From Oscheius sp. JU75 (lineage: Eukaryota > Nematoda > Chromadorea > Rhabditida > Rhabditidae): 64,000 nucleotides of DNA. Under the pieces are notes generated by a model that saw nothing but the letters and a program-made list of their open reading frames with translations, searched no databases and had not been told where the DNA came from. This document shows positions 10,965-21,114 of the stretch, one piece after another (positions within the stretch are counted from its first letter, which is position 1; each line of letters opens with the position of its first letter). The position numbers and the translations under genes are program-made. The stretch spans positions 2,294,001-2,358,000 of the forward strand of contig JASJZC010000002.1 of assembly GCA_037178855.1 (NCBI GenBank), written 5' to 3'.

Positions 10965-13065
10965 ATGACTTCGCGTTTTGCTGGGAAGACTGTCATTGTT
11001 ACTGGTGGGTATTTTTATCCTGATTTCGTAAATTCGTTTTCAGGCTCTAGCAATGGAATAGGTTGCGGAGCTGCACAGCTCTTCGCCGAAGAGGGAGCAA
11101 AGATTACGATCACTGGACGGAGTGAGAAGGCGCTCACGGAGACTTTTGATCTGTTGGTCTCGGTTGGCGCGAAGCCAGAGGACATCATAAGAGTTCGCGG
11201 TGACTTGACCGACGAGGCAATACAGAAGACAATCGTTGAGGAGACTCTGGCAAAATTTGGGAAGATTGACATCTTGGTGGGTCTCTCTGTCTGTCTACCA
11301 CTATTCAAAAAGTCTCTTCATATCTCTGTCTTTATGTCTCTCTCTCTGTTTTCCTCTGTCTCTCCTTACCTCAGTACTTACCTACATCTGATAGTCGGGT
11401 GGAGACTGCTGGAAGTCGGCAGAGAAGGCAGGCGACCAGGAAACAACGCCCTACTTATAGAAGATCAAAGACAAACTGGCTAGTTTGCAAGTAGAAAACT
11501 GTCCTTCCAAGTTTAATTCGGAGGCATAGTTGTTGCTCTAAGGTATTCCGAATTTGATGTTTTTCTACTAGAACGTTGTCCTATGGCTTCCGTCAGTTGC
11601 TTCCAGACTATACAGGTGTAAGTCAGTCTCTGTATCTTTTTCTGTCTCTGTTTCTATTTCACTTATTCCAGATCAACAATGCCGGTGCTCTCTGTCAAGA
11701 CAGTACCGAACAGGCGGGTTTCGAGCAGAGCATGGAGACCTACGACTACGTCATGAATCTGAACCTGAGAACGTGAGAGTTATCCCCACTCTTGTAATTT
11801 TTGCTTCAGGGTCATAACGTTGACAAAACTCGCAATGCCTCATCTGATCAAAGCGAAAGGAGAAGTGGTCATGGTCTCGAGCATCTGCGCCATGCCGTTC
11901 AATGTATGAGTACAAAGGTTCAAGTTGTACAACGGTTTTAGAACCCAACCTACCCATATTACTCTATCTCCAAAGCTGCTCTGGATCAACTGACTCGCTC
12001 TTTGGCTGCAACGTACATCAAGCAAGGAGTCAGAGTCAACAGTGTCAAGTGAGTTGGTATCTAAAGATGATACTGTTTTCAGTCCTGGTTGGATCTCAAC
12101 TACCATCCTGCAGAAGCAGGGAGTCACTGCTGACCAGCAAGCTGATGTAAGTTCAGAAAGAGGCCGGGAGACAGAGAATCAGAGAGACACGTTCCTTTGG
12201 TTCATTGATGTTCAGTAGTATTTCTCTCCGTCAACACAGTTATCAGTAAAGTTGGTTTTCTGAGCTAGCTATCTGGGGCCGTCCTCTCGAAAACTCGGGG
12301 AATCTCTAGTTTGACCCTCCACTTTCTCTTTTTTGTCCCGGACAGAAAGAACAGCAACGGGGAAGGAGACTTATTATCAGTACAGCAGCTTTTGAATCAT
12401 GCAAGATTCGTAGACAAGGGTTCAAAGCTAATTGTACACTGTAAAAGGGTGTTCCAGGAAAGGTTGATATAATCAGCACTAAGTTTATCCATCCTACCCG
12501 ATTGTTCAGTTGTTTGACTCTTAATTGTAAGTTATAAATCTGAGCTTTCACTACCAAAAGAGTGACATAAGTGCAATGACGTGGACAGTGACTTCCTGAC
12601 AAAAAGCAGAATGGTTACTGATCAGGACAGACAGCTCATAGACAAGAGGAACAGCACCAAGATTAAAAAATACGGTTTCAGCTTGAGTCCACCCTCGCCA
12701 CTACTGGAAACCTGATTCCTATTGGTCGTACAGGGGAGTTTATCTCTGTTTTGTTGTCTCTCTGTCTCTCTGTTTTTGTCTGATCTTTTCATCTTCTAAA
12801 CTTCATGTCAATGCCACCGGCCATTCAAAAGACTAACATAAGGTGACGCCAAGAGCACAAACTTTCCGTGGTTTTAGGCCAGCCTCGTGAAGTAGCCGAA
12901 CTCATCGCATTTCTGGCTGATCGCTCCAAGTCGTCGTACATTGTAAGTCACGCCCGTACTGCCTTACTAAGCTCTCAAATTCAGATCGGACAATGCATGG
13001 GCATCGACGGCGGAGCCAGTCTCTATATCCCGATGTTCCAAAGTCTGACTGAACTTGATAAATAA
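10965..13065 (+). CDS. Short-chain dehydrogenase/reductase (classical SDR)
   Basis: This is a classical NAD(P)-dependent SDR; the substrate cannot be told. Exons: 10965-11004, 11044-11276, 11672-11772, 11810-11903, 11942-12048, 12083-12146, 12878-12942 and 12985-13065. The cofactor motif is TGGSSNGIG, split by the first intron. It is followed by GRSEKAL, then NNAG, the catalytic serine in MVSSICAMPF, and the YSISK catalytic Tyr-Lys pair. The C-terminal part contains GQPREVAELIAFLADR and GQCMGIDGGASLY, a pattern common in nematode DHS proteins. Exon phases agree up to 12146 but not into 12878, so one short exon in the 0.7 kb intron (12147-12877) is unresolved; a segment reading MPPAIQKTN near 12810 is a candidate but does not fit the phase. 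The large introns contain CT-rich arrays and, near 11515-11625, a dispersed repeat. Confidence 0.9.
11515..11625 (+). repeat. Dispersed repeat copy in an SDR intron
   Basis: This stretch, including TTTTCTACTAGAACGTTGTC followed by ATGGCTTCCGTC, resembles 46375-46480, which has TTTTCTCTACAAGAATGTTG and then ATGGCTTTCGTC. A shorter match is at 62-73. It has no coding potential. Confidence 0.4.
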
Positions 13066-13348
13066 AGTGTCTAAAGAGTCAGAGTCCTTGGAAAAAAAGG
13101 CCGACCCTTCCCCCCACTTCTTATCGTGGGGTAGCTCTTGCGAGCAATTCTGATAGTAGCTGGTGCATTCCTAGGTCGGGTTCCCCCTCACTCGTGTTCA
13201 GGAGAAATAAGATACCGTAGCCTGTCACTGAAGTTCAGACCTTTGTATCTGAGAATCTGTCTTTCTGTCTCACTGTGTTTCTGTGTCTCTGTCTCTCACT
13301 CTTAACTCCTCTGACTTAGAACTCAAAAACAAGATGCATGTTTAGGAT
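13066..13348. other. Short intergenic region
   Basis: It holds the 3' UTR of the SDR gene, a CT-rich tract (about 13258-13302), and a TGTTTAG acceptor directly before the start codon at 13349, compatible with a trans-spliced or spliced leader for the next gene. Confidence 0.35.
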
Positions 13349-14387
13349 ATGAAGTTCCTCATTCTCTTCTTCCTATTCGTAATTGGACTTCTGTCCGCCC
13401 ATAAGCCAGAAGAAGACAAGTCCATGTTCATGATCGAGCAGGTCGTTGCAAGTGAGTTCGTTTCAGTCACATTAGGCTAGATCAGCTCGAACACTATACA
13501 GCTGGCACGTTACTTTCACCTCTGTGATAATAATCCAGGTGTCAATCATTTGACTGGCTGCAAAATATTAGACTTCTGATCACAAATAGTTTGACAGGAA
13601 CTGATTAGAGATCAGATGACAGGGTCTAAAAGACAGAGAGACCGAGGGACAGAAACAAAATAGAAACTTGGAGTACACATTAAGTTGTGAATTTTGACAT
13701 GAAAGCAAGCAACAGGACCATGCTCAGCTCTTTTGAGCACCTTCGCGACTGTAAAAAGAAGTTTTCACTTGCGGGCTTCGAACGCCGGACTTTCAGAATA
13801 CTAGACGAGTGTGGTATAACCATTCGGCTGTTTAACAGAATTTTCTCGAGACGGTACTGGTGTCCCATTTCGATGCAATGGCCTAATGGTTAGCATGCTT
13901 GTAGTTCAAACGTCACCGAGGGTACTTGGTTCGATCCACACAGGTGACAGACTATTTATTTTGTGTTTCCTAGGGTATTCCGGCATGCTTAACGCGATCC
14001 CATTCATTTTTCAATCAATCATTTAGGACCCGGAAAACGGGTTTCACGCTTCTTCCGAGACAGAAAGATAGATCTAACAATGTTAGGAATTAGTTTCTAG
14101 TTTCTCGGCTCAGTGCCAATCTGCCCTAGCCCCCAATTCCTATCGGTGCCTCCCGTCAAAATCGCAACTCTGCATTTTTCGCAGATTCCTGTCTCCAATC
14201 TCTGGCAATCAAAGATAAGATTCCAGGCAAACAGGATGAAGTGATGGCAGAGCTGGACGATCTCCGAAACACTGTCGCCGAGCTCCGAGAGTTGAGGAAT
14301 ACAGTGAGACAGCTGAAGCAGGAGAAGATGCAAAGAATGCGGCAGCTCCGAGCTCAGAGAATGCTTCAAGACCGGGACGGCAATTAG
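13349..14387 (+). CDS. Small secreted coiled-coil protein, 101 residues
   Basis: The family is not recognised. Two exons, 13349-13451 and 14185-14387, join in phase to give 101 residues. The first exon encodes a clear signal peptide (MKFLILFFLFVIGLLSA) followed by HKPEEDKSMFMIEQ. The second encodes SCLQSLAIKDKIPGK and then a charged helical stretch with leucine heptads (VMAELDDLRNTVAELRELR) rich in Glu, Arg and Gln, likely a coiled coil, ending in DRDGN. There is a single cysteine. The product is inferred to be secreted or luminal and possibly oligomeric. The 0.73 kb intron carries two tRNA-like elements arranged head to head. Confidence 0.75.
13765..13832 (-). repeat. tRNA-like element, left member of a head-to-head pair
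   Basis: On the minus strand it has an A-box-like GCCGAATGGTTATACC and a B-box GGCGTTCGAAGCC forming a near-complete T-arm, followed by CTTCTTTTT. The anticodon arm is degenerate. Confidence 0.5.
13873..13948 (+). repeat. tRNA-like element, right member of a head-to-head pair
   Basis: It has an A-box-like TGGCCTAATGGTTAGCA and a B-box TTGGTTCGATCC. It lies about 40 bases from its minus-strand partner in the same intron and lacks a clean acceptor or anticodon stem. Confidence 0.5.
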
Positions 14388-14520
14388 GTGTGAGAATTGT
14401 GGCCACACATCAATTGCACCTACTGAAATGTATAGGAAATGAATCAGAGCTCTTGTTTTCCCTCTCATTTTTGATTCGAGGAAGATAAGAGTTCTGATAA
14501 AGTAAGAGTCAACGACCAAA
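14388..14520. other. 3' ends of convergent genes
   Basis: A short gap between the secreted coiled-coil gene and the SLC19 gene. No feature is seen beyond presumed 3' UTRs. Confidence 0.3.
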
Positions 14521-16567
14521 TCACAGTTTTATGCTTTCTGGCTCGAACACTAATCCCTCGTCCCTTCTCCGTCGAAGTCTTTTGAAGAGACTGGCGGCTA
14601 CAGCCAGTCCAAAGGCAAAGGACAGAACAAAGTGGTAACAGGAGTAGACAATGAACTGAAAGATTCAGTAGTCTTGGCGGGGTGTCAAACCTGAGGTTTT
14701 ATAGAAAGCCCGAAACCAATCTGCTCAACCACCACGATAGTTAGAACTGACTGGAGGACCAGGGCAATGAAGGTGTTGAAGCCAAAGACCAAGCCGTAGG
14801 AGTAGGAGGCTAGACGCTCGGCTATGTTGAATCTGGAAAGACTCGGCATTGGTTGTGTGCCTGGTATACTACTGAGTCTGCCCGAAAGAGAACACTCTCT
14901 CCAATCTTTGAATAGAATGTGGTTCTTTTGTGAAACACGGACGGTACTCTCAACTTCTCCCAGACGTTAAACAATTACTGTAGTCAATAAAAACCAAGCG
15001 TCCAATTAGGGTGAACAGAATTATGTTTTTAACAATTTCTTTAGAAGTCAATATACTCCCCAATTGCTAATTTCTTGGACCCTGGGACTACTAGGCAAAC
15101 TCGAGATGTGGCCATAGTTCACACACCTAAACGCCTGTGCCCCTAAAAGACAATAGCCCCGGTAGGAGGTAGCGTTGGCGATCTGACTTTCCGTTCCTAT
15201 AAATAATGCTCCTGATTCAACACAATCACAAAGCAAAAATATCAGGGGCCATTGGACACCCGAAGAGATTCTCACTGGGAACGAATAGTCATGGCCTTTC
15301 CCCAATGTACTGACTGTGCAATGGTGATCATTCCCTGATACAGTATCCGGTACAAAATGTAGCCAGCGTACATGACGAAAAGGTTGTTGGTCATGGCCAT
15401 CATGAGCAGTAGACCTCCTTGACAGAGAGACAGAACGGTGAGACACAACTCTCCCCATTTCGGCCAGTCCACTGTCAGTTTCTGCATTAGCAACACGACA
15501 GGGATGCCTAAGTAATTGGGTTCTCAATCGGAAAGACAGTTACAAAGAAGAGGGACAGCCGCTTCTGTGAATCCGTTGTAGACATTTTTATGCTGGACAT
15601 CAATTACAGTACCCCAAAGGGTCTGGCTGTAGTTACCAATCTGAAAGCATTCTGTAACTCTCTCTCTCTCTGTTTCTCTGTCTCTTTATCCACCAACCTG
15701 ATAGAAAGCACAGCTTGCGAAAGCCCACCATAGGGACCACTTGGCCACGAACAGCTCCGAATAGATCAGTTTGAAATCCGACAGAATGGTCTTGAAGTGC
15801 GTTTTAGCAAATGTACTGTAGGTGGCAGTTGGCTTCGGGCTGGCTCCTCTAGCCTCGAGCTTCTTCTCATAAGCCTTTCGCCACGGGACCATTGGCAAGA
15901 CGAGGGCAAAGGGTAGCGAGATGAACAGAGAGATCAGGGAGATCCAGTTCAGAGTCTGGTAGCTGCCCCATTTTAGGAGAATGATGAGTTGGGAGAGACC
16001 GTAAGCTAAAAAGCGACCGGCCTGGAGGGCTGCTTGGGTGATGGAGGTTACCCTAAAGTTCACTGTTCCTGTTACTGTCATCGTCTCTCACTTTTTGAAC
16101 TGCTCCTTCTCCACCTTGACATAAATATATGACTGGTAGGCAATTTCCGTAGCCGTGGCCCATCCATAGAACAGTTCAATCAACTGAGCACCCGATTCTC
16201 ATTGATAGAAACCGTCCCACCTGCTGGACCAGAACCGATCTGCCAAAGACAAAAAGCAACCAGACTATTATGTAGGAGAGCGCCTCGAAGATGAGGACAG
16301 GCTTGTAGAGAAAGAGATCTGTCAGAATGAAGGTGGGAATGAGCATGATGAGATAGGAATAAGTCCAGATTGGGTAGACCTAAAGACCAAGTCCAAAAAA
16401 CTGGCAGTGACAGTAAGACAGAGACCTACCTTGCTATTCAGCACCTCCTCACTGATATTCAGAGTCACATGCTCGTATTCGTAGAGATACGGCTCCGACG
16501 GTTTGAACTCCTTGAAGAATCCATAGCAGCAGAGCAAGAATGTGGTGACCTTCCAGCTGAACCTCAT
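14521..16567 (-). CDS. SLC19-family vitamin transporter (folate or thiamine)
   Basis: SLC19 proteins are 12-pass plasma-membrane carriers for reduced folate or thiamine. The first exon (about 16430-16567) begins MRFSWKVTTFLLCCYGFF and contains KEFKPSEPYL, a family hallmark. Next come VYPIWTYSYLIMLIPTFIL, EALSYIIVWLLFVFG, and EQFFYGWATATEIAYQSYIY, the conserved region of membrane segments 3-4. After these are VTSITQAALQAGRFLAYGLS, a cytosolic loop with Lys/Arg-rich segments, WGTVIDVQ, a C-terminal hydrophobic half, and a basic cytosolic tail (LFKRLRRRRDEG) with stop at 14521-14523. Introns are mostly short; one of about 0.4 kb (14835-15270) holds no recognisable gene. C. elegans folt proteins are the nearest relatives I can name. 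Whether this copy prefers folate or thiamine cannot be read from the sequence. Confidence 0.9.
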
Positions 16568-17152
16568 CCGCTTCTCGCCTTTCCACTGTTTGCTCCTCTA
16601 CTGATCGGCGCTGACAGACTAAATAGAATAACGGTGAACAGTGATCTTATTGCAGCAAGACAAAGACTTTTGATCTCTGATAGGGGATAAGAAGAGGGTG
16701 TGAAGAGACTTTGCATCACTGTGATTGATGGCAGTAGTAGTATGAAGATGTGTGAACTGCTGTTTTGATTATGAGTCAAACTACAAGGTTTACCTTACCT
16801 ACTGAACCCAGTGCTTTGGTACGGAATAACAAGGAGAGACTCAAACAGAGACAGAGAAACAGGGAGACAGAGACAGCATCGCTAAACTTTCCAGTGTCCC
16901 TCAGTCCCCTACCAAGCATCATAGACCCACATACCGCCCTACCAGAATATCTTTACCCTGCTCCCGATGACCTGATTATGTCAGTATTTGTCATAATTGG
17001 ATCCTCGACTCGTACGCGCTGCTAAATTTACGCATTCTTCTCGTGTTCGGATTTATGAACCCCTTTCTGATAATCTCCCATGGCATGTTCATCCCCTCAA
17101 AAGTAAACACCATCCTGCTACTGTTATCATCTCGACTAAAAGCCCGTCAGCT
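16568..17152. other. Divergent promoter region
   Basis: This lies between the SLC19 gene (-) and the small membrane gene (+), so it probably carries promoters for both. An AGAGACAG-type array occurs near 16840-16880. No exon is recognised. Confidence 0.35.
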
Positions 17153-17882
17153 ATGAAGAGATACATATTTGTCCTACTTATTTTGTGCGGCTGTCTACCA
17201 GTCGTTACGGTGAGTCTACTGATGTGCCCATTATCTCTCCAAGCCAAAGGAACTCAACTGGGTAGACTCTTTAGCATGTTGTTCTCTGAACAGGGTCTCA
17301 TTATTACGGTAAGTTCAATGAGAGTGGCAATGACAGTAAGACTTTTCAGGCTCTCATGCCTCTGTCTGTCTTCCTCGATGGAGTCGCCATCATGTTCGGC
17401 TTCTTCTATCGTGAACTAGCTGTCACTGCCTCTTTCTGTCTCTCTTCATCTAGCTATTTCCTCTTTGTTACACTGTCATTTGTTGGTTCTTTTTTTGTCT
17501 ACTTCCCCACAACTGCCAGTCATAATGAGACTGTAAGATATATGAAAAGGGGCAGTCGACATATGATCGGACATTAGGCTTCTACTATGTCCTCTGAGAA
17601 AAATGGAGTTTTTCTGTACATGGTATAATATTGTATGTTCATCCTTTCCGCATTCTTGTCATTCTATTGAAATCTGTTTACACGGTCTTCTTCTGCATCC
17701 CGATAGCTGTCATAGTAGCCTCTCTTCTTATCCTACCAAGGATCGATTTAATCCCTGGAAAACAGCTGGACGATATCTTAATAAATATCACTGGGGTGGT
17801 CCTCCTAACACCATCGTTCTTTTCCACATGTCATTTTGTGTTCCCGTACTTTCTTCGACACTCGTCCAAAAAGCCATATTGA
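17153..17882 (+). CDS. Small multi-pass membrane protein, unrecognised
   Basis: No family is recognised. Supported exons are 17153-17209 (signal-like [19 protein letters not shown]), 17294-17308 (GLIIT) and 17350-17532 (starting [17 protein letters not shown]), which agree in phase. A further hydrophobic open stretch (about 17600-17882) reads [19 protein letters not shown] and then [11 protein letters not shown], ending HSSKKPY. The splice joining this last part is not resolved, since its phase does not match exon 3, so the 3' half is tentative. Three to four membrane segments would result. The 3' end overlaps, on the opposite strand, the decayed end of a phosphatase pseudogene. Confidence 0.4.
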
Positions 17883-18424
17883 TGGTTGATGACTCTCGTC
17901 TCGTGGTTCCCTCTCAGAAGGAAGACATCGGTCGGGTAACGCAGCTTGAAGGCCATGACCAAGGCCACCGTCTCGACAGAAAAGGCTCCTCGGTCGACGT
18001 AGTCTCCCAGAAAGAGGTAGTCGGAGGCATTCCACAGGCGGTGATCATCCTTTGCAGATCGAGTAGCTGCCCGTGTAGATCGCCGAAGACCTAAAAAATG
18101 TTCTGTCACTGTCAGTCTGTCTCTACACCACTCACCATCAGAGGAGGCTTGATTTCCAAGAGAGCAGGCTCCTTGAGAAAGAGAACGGCAGCGAAGACAC
18201 AGTTCGCGCAGCTGGTCGAAGCCGAGATCCGGAAGAGGACACTTCTCTCGCAGCCGATGAATCCTTCCGATCATGTTGTCCATCAAGACGTGAATGCGTT
18301 CTCTACCCTGAACTGAACTTGCAAGTCAAAAGTGGAAACTACTCACGTCGAATCCGATGGCCGACTGAAAAGAAGCGCTGCATTTCGGTTTCGGGTGCCC
18401 AGCATTCAGACGGCCTTCTTCCAT
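17831..18424 (-). pseudogene. Truncated PPP-family Ser/Thr phosphatase (PP1/PP2A-like)
   Basis: A start (MEEGRLNAGHPK at 18424) and a leading segment ([25 protein letters not shown]) are in one frame. The next block ([20 protein letters not shown]) is in another. A 40-base intron then leads to [15 protein letters not shown], which holds the GDxHG metal motif, and a further frame change leads to [19 protein letters not shown] and [12 protein letters not shown]. Thus three catalytic motifs survive but in two or more frames, and the second half of the domain (the metal-binding histidines and the HGGLSP region) is missing. Nothing PPP-like was found below 17831, where the opposite-strand gene lies. 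Nematodes have large PPP families, so loss of one copy is plausible; base errors in the assembly could explain the frameshifts but not the missing half. Confidence 0.72.
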
Positions 18425-19074
18425 ACTACGACAACATCCAATTAGATTAATTTGTGCTTTTATTGAGTTGTTTAGAAACTTTGTTGCAACTTGGACATTA
18501 GCAATTATTAATTTTTGACAGTGAAACAAAAAAAAAACTTTCTCTAGAGTTTGCAATTGAAGTACAGAGTAAGTCTACTCTGTCTAAAAGCATCCAGCTA
18601 GGATGTGACAACGCAAAAGCAGCAGTCGGAAGAGCCAAAAATGATTTTTCCAACTGAGACTCGATGACGTCGACACGAAAATGTTGTACGTGGATTTGCG
18701 TGGGTTCAAAATGCGCGGGAAGTAACTGTGGAGAAATTTCTACCTTTTCTTTCCGATCTTTCCACGTACTTTTTGCTCATTTTTCTTACGTTTTTGCAAT
18801 CAGCTGTGTCAGAATATCTCTCCGCAAGATTCTACTTACAGAACTTAGTTGAAGTACTCCACAAAACCAGAAGAAACGCTGAAACTAGGGGGGTCTGTGT
18901 TGTTTATAGCGGTTTCTTCTATTATACGGCGGGGTTTTGTGTTTTTGAGCTTACCCGAGTGATTGTTGACGAAACAGGAAGCCATTACCCGATAATGTGA
19001 TGAAAATACTAAGAAATCGGTTGATGTGTGAGATTCAATTCTTTCTGTATTCACTCGATTTCTATATTTTCAGT
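18425..19074. other. Upstream region of the E2F gene
   Basis: This gap holds the presumed promoter and 5' UTR of the E2F gene. TGACGTCG (about 18665) and GCGCGGGAA (18713-18721) stand out. The start codon at 19075 is preceded by TATATTTTCAG, a strong acceptor for a 5' UTR intron or a trans-spliced leader. Confidence 0.4.
18713..18721 (+). promoter_or_regulatory. Candidate E2F-binding site upstream of the E2F gene
   Basis: GCGCGGGAA, whose reverse complement is TTCCCGCGC, fits the E2F/DP consensus TTSSCGC. It is about 350 bases upstream of the E2F start codon, so autoregulation is possible. A single short match is weak evidence. Confidence 0.35.
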
Positions 19075-21002
19075 ATGGAAAAGGTGAGAGAAGAGCCAGC
19101 TGAAGAAAGCGGAGAGGCCACTCTTGATCCCGAAGCCGAAACTGCGACAGAGAAGATGCCGAAAGAGCCGATGGAGACTGACGAGCCGGCCGAGCTCAAC
19201 TTGCCTCGTGATGCTGCTGAAGGATCCGACGACGAGGCTCCGCAGCTGACCAGAGTCGAAGACGATGAGACGGAACTGAGCCCAGAACAAGTGGCCGAGA
19301 TGGACAGTCCCCCTAGGCTGACTGCAGCCACTAAACTGAACTCAACTCACGACTCGAACGAGTTCATCGAGCCCGAAGACTGGGACCAGGAGCTTAGTTT
19401 GGAAGAAGATGACGGCAAGGAGCCAGCGGCCAAGATCAAGAGGACACTTACTGACGTCTTGAACGGTATTCCTGCTCAGTTTTCGATTGAAAAAGTCATT
19501 TTTAGAGAACAACAATGACGACGAATCGGCAGTGATGGGCTCGCGCGATGATCGCAGCCTCGGAATGATGACCAAGCGCTTTTTGGAATATCTACACGCC
19601 TCGGAGGAGAAAACTTGCGAGCTAAACGTGGTAAGAACACACGTACTTGCGTACAAATCGAGATTTTCATTTTCAGGCCGCGACGGCTCTCGGTGTCGCA
19701 CAGAAGCGCCGCATATACGACGTCACCAACGTGCTCGAGGGTATCGGTCTCGTCACGAAGACGAGGAAGGGCACGATCCAGTGGTCTGCCCAGATGTACG
19801 CGTTGGCCCCGAACCTGGAGGAGAAGATCGAGGATCTGCAGAAGCAACTCGAGGAGGGCAAACCGGAAGAGCAGAAACTGGACGAAATGATTGCCGTGGC
19901 CAAACAGGTATTATTTCTAGTGCATGTGTGGGGAGGGGGGCTGCGAACCCGGGTTGTGTGGACCGCAATCGGTGCTCTTATCCACTGCGCCATCCTGTTT
20001 GTCAGCGTGGCGCAGTCGGTAAGAGCACGGACTACAGTCCAAATAGCCTTGGTTCGATACTTTTGACCATTTTTACGTTTCCAGGAACTACGCGATCTGG
20101 TCTACAAGGAGTCCACTCTCAAGTACATGTACTCGACGGCAGACGATGTGGCCGAAGTCTACCCGAGAACCAATCCGCTGCTCGTGCAGGAACGTTCCGA
20201 CATGAGGTTCCGCTCCATTCCGCCAAGTTTCCGCATACAGAACCATCGCCTGCAGAGAAGATTTCCGTTGAACGTCATGGCCACTCGTGGACCCATCAAT
20301 GCGGCCCTTCTCGTGGAAAATGAGCCAGAAAGAAACGTATTGTTGGGATATGAGGTAAGGGTTTTGTGATTTTTAAAAGAGTAAGCGGCCTAAAAAAAAG
20401 GCAGTAACCATCAAAATTTACCAAGTTGTTACTTGTTTTTAGTGCTGCCAGTACTCGTAATCTCAAGGTACCCGGCAAATTGATCAATCCGCTTTTTTTC
20501 GAATGGTTCAGTCGGTAAGAGATACCTGTCGAGCGAAGGTCCCAAGCTCTAACTCCTATCGAGACTATTGTTTTATTTTTCGTTAGAACGATGGTTTGCA
20601 GGTTTCGCAGATCAATTTACTCCCATTTTTGCGGTGTTCATTAACAATTCTGCCTGTTCAGGAGCCAGAACTTGCCGAAGAAGCTCTCGGCCGTAGCTTC
20701 ATGCCCCTGCCCTTCCCCGAACCACCAGTCAGCAACAATGAATCCGAACAAGGTACTTTGTCCTCTTTTCTCAAAGAAATACCAAAGATCCAGATGTCCA
20801 AGTGGTGCCAGGAACACCGCATCTCTTCCAGTACATCAACCATCTCAGCGGACAGCTTCCCGTCTGGACACCGGCTGCTCCCCCTGCTCCTCCTCCCAAG
20901 ATCACTCTCGAGCAGATGCGCATCAAAATCGAGTCCGGACGCATCGAGGAGGCTCTAAATTTCCCGCGCTATATGATGCACCCCCACCAGCACACACTGT
21001 AA
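19075..21002 (+). CDS. efl-1: E2F transcription factor (E2F4/5 or EFL-1 type)
   Basis: E2F factors pair with DP to control cell-cycle genes under Rb-family proteins. Six exons join in phase to 438 residues: 19075-19465, 19506-19630, 19677-19907, 20085-20354, 20662-20752 and 20794-21002. The first intron is only 40 bases. Residues 1-130 are strongly acidic (Glu, Asp, Pro). The winged-helix DNA-binding domain is about 147-208, with RSLGMMTKRFLEYL, then ALGVAQKRRIYDVTNVLEG, then IGLVTKTRKGTIQW. The RRxYDxxNVLE motif separates E2F from DP (which has RRVYDALNVL). A leucine-zipper-like helix (NLEEKIEDLQKQLEEGK) and a marked-box region follow. The C-terminus (EQMRIKIESGRIEEAL, ending HPHQHTL) does not show the classical Rb-binding sequence clearly. 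Introns 3 and 4 contain tRNA-like elements. The symbol follows the C. elegans homolog and is an inference. Confidence 0.93.
19930..19998 (-). repeat. tRNA-like element, left member of a head-to-head pair in E2F intron 3
   Basis: The minus strand has an A-box GATGGCGCAGTGGATAAGAG and a B-box CCGGGTTCGCAGCC. The anticodon region GATTGCGGTCC is close to that of other copies. It starts a few bases from its plus-strand partner. Confidence 0.55.
20002..20068 (+). repeat. tRNA-like element, right member of a head-to-head pair in E2F intron 3
   Basis: It has an A-box GTGGCGCAGTCGGTAAGAGC and a B-box TTGGTTCGATAC, ends in TTTTGACC, which can pair with the 5' GTCA, and is followed by ATTTTTA. Confidence 0.55.
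20500..20563 (+). repeat. Decayed tRNA-like element in E2F intron 4
   Basis: GAATGGTTCAGTCGGTAAGA resembles an A-box region, and AGCTCTAACTCC a weak B-box. It is less well preserved than the other copies. Confidence 0.35.
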
Positions 21003-21114
21003 ATCCGCCTTTTGTTTTCCTAATCTTGCAAAGTTTAGTTCTTTCCCTCGTTGTTATAGATTCGATAATAAAACTTTATAAAATCTGTGTAACCCGTAGA
21101 GTGAACTTGATTTT

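Noticed and set aside
15048-15527. A 159-residue minus-strand open frame
   Set aside because: It begins in an SLC19 exon and runs on through the intron in a frame without SLC19 similarity.
17603-18094. A 163-residue plus-strand open frame
   Set aside because: It is mostly the antisense shadow of the phosphatase pseudogene and shows no domain of its own.
19677-19907. DP-family identity for the 19075-21002 gene
   Set aside because: DP has RRVYDALNVL; this protein has RRIYDVTNVLEG, the E2F form.
19487-20323. A 278-residue open frame on the plus strand
   Set aside because: It reads through the E2F introns in a frame that codes E2F only for a short part. The E2F exon chain with good splice sites explains the region better.
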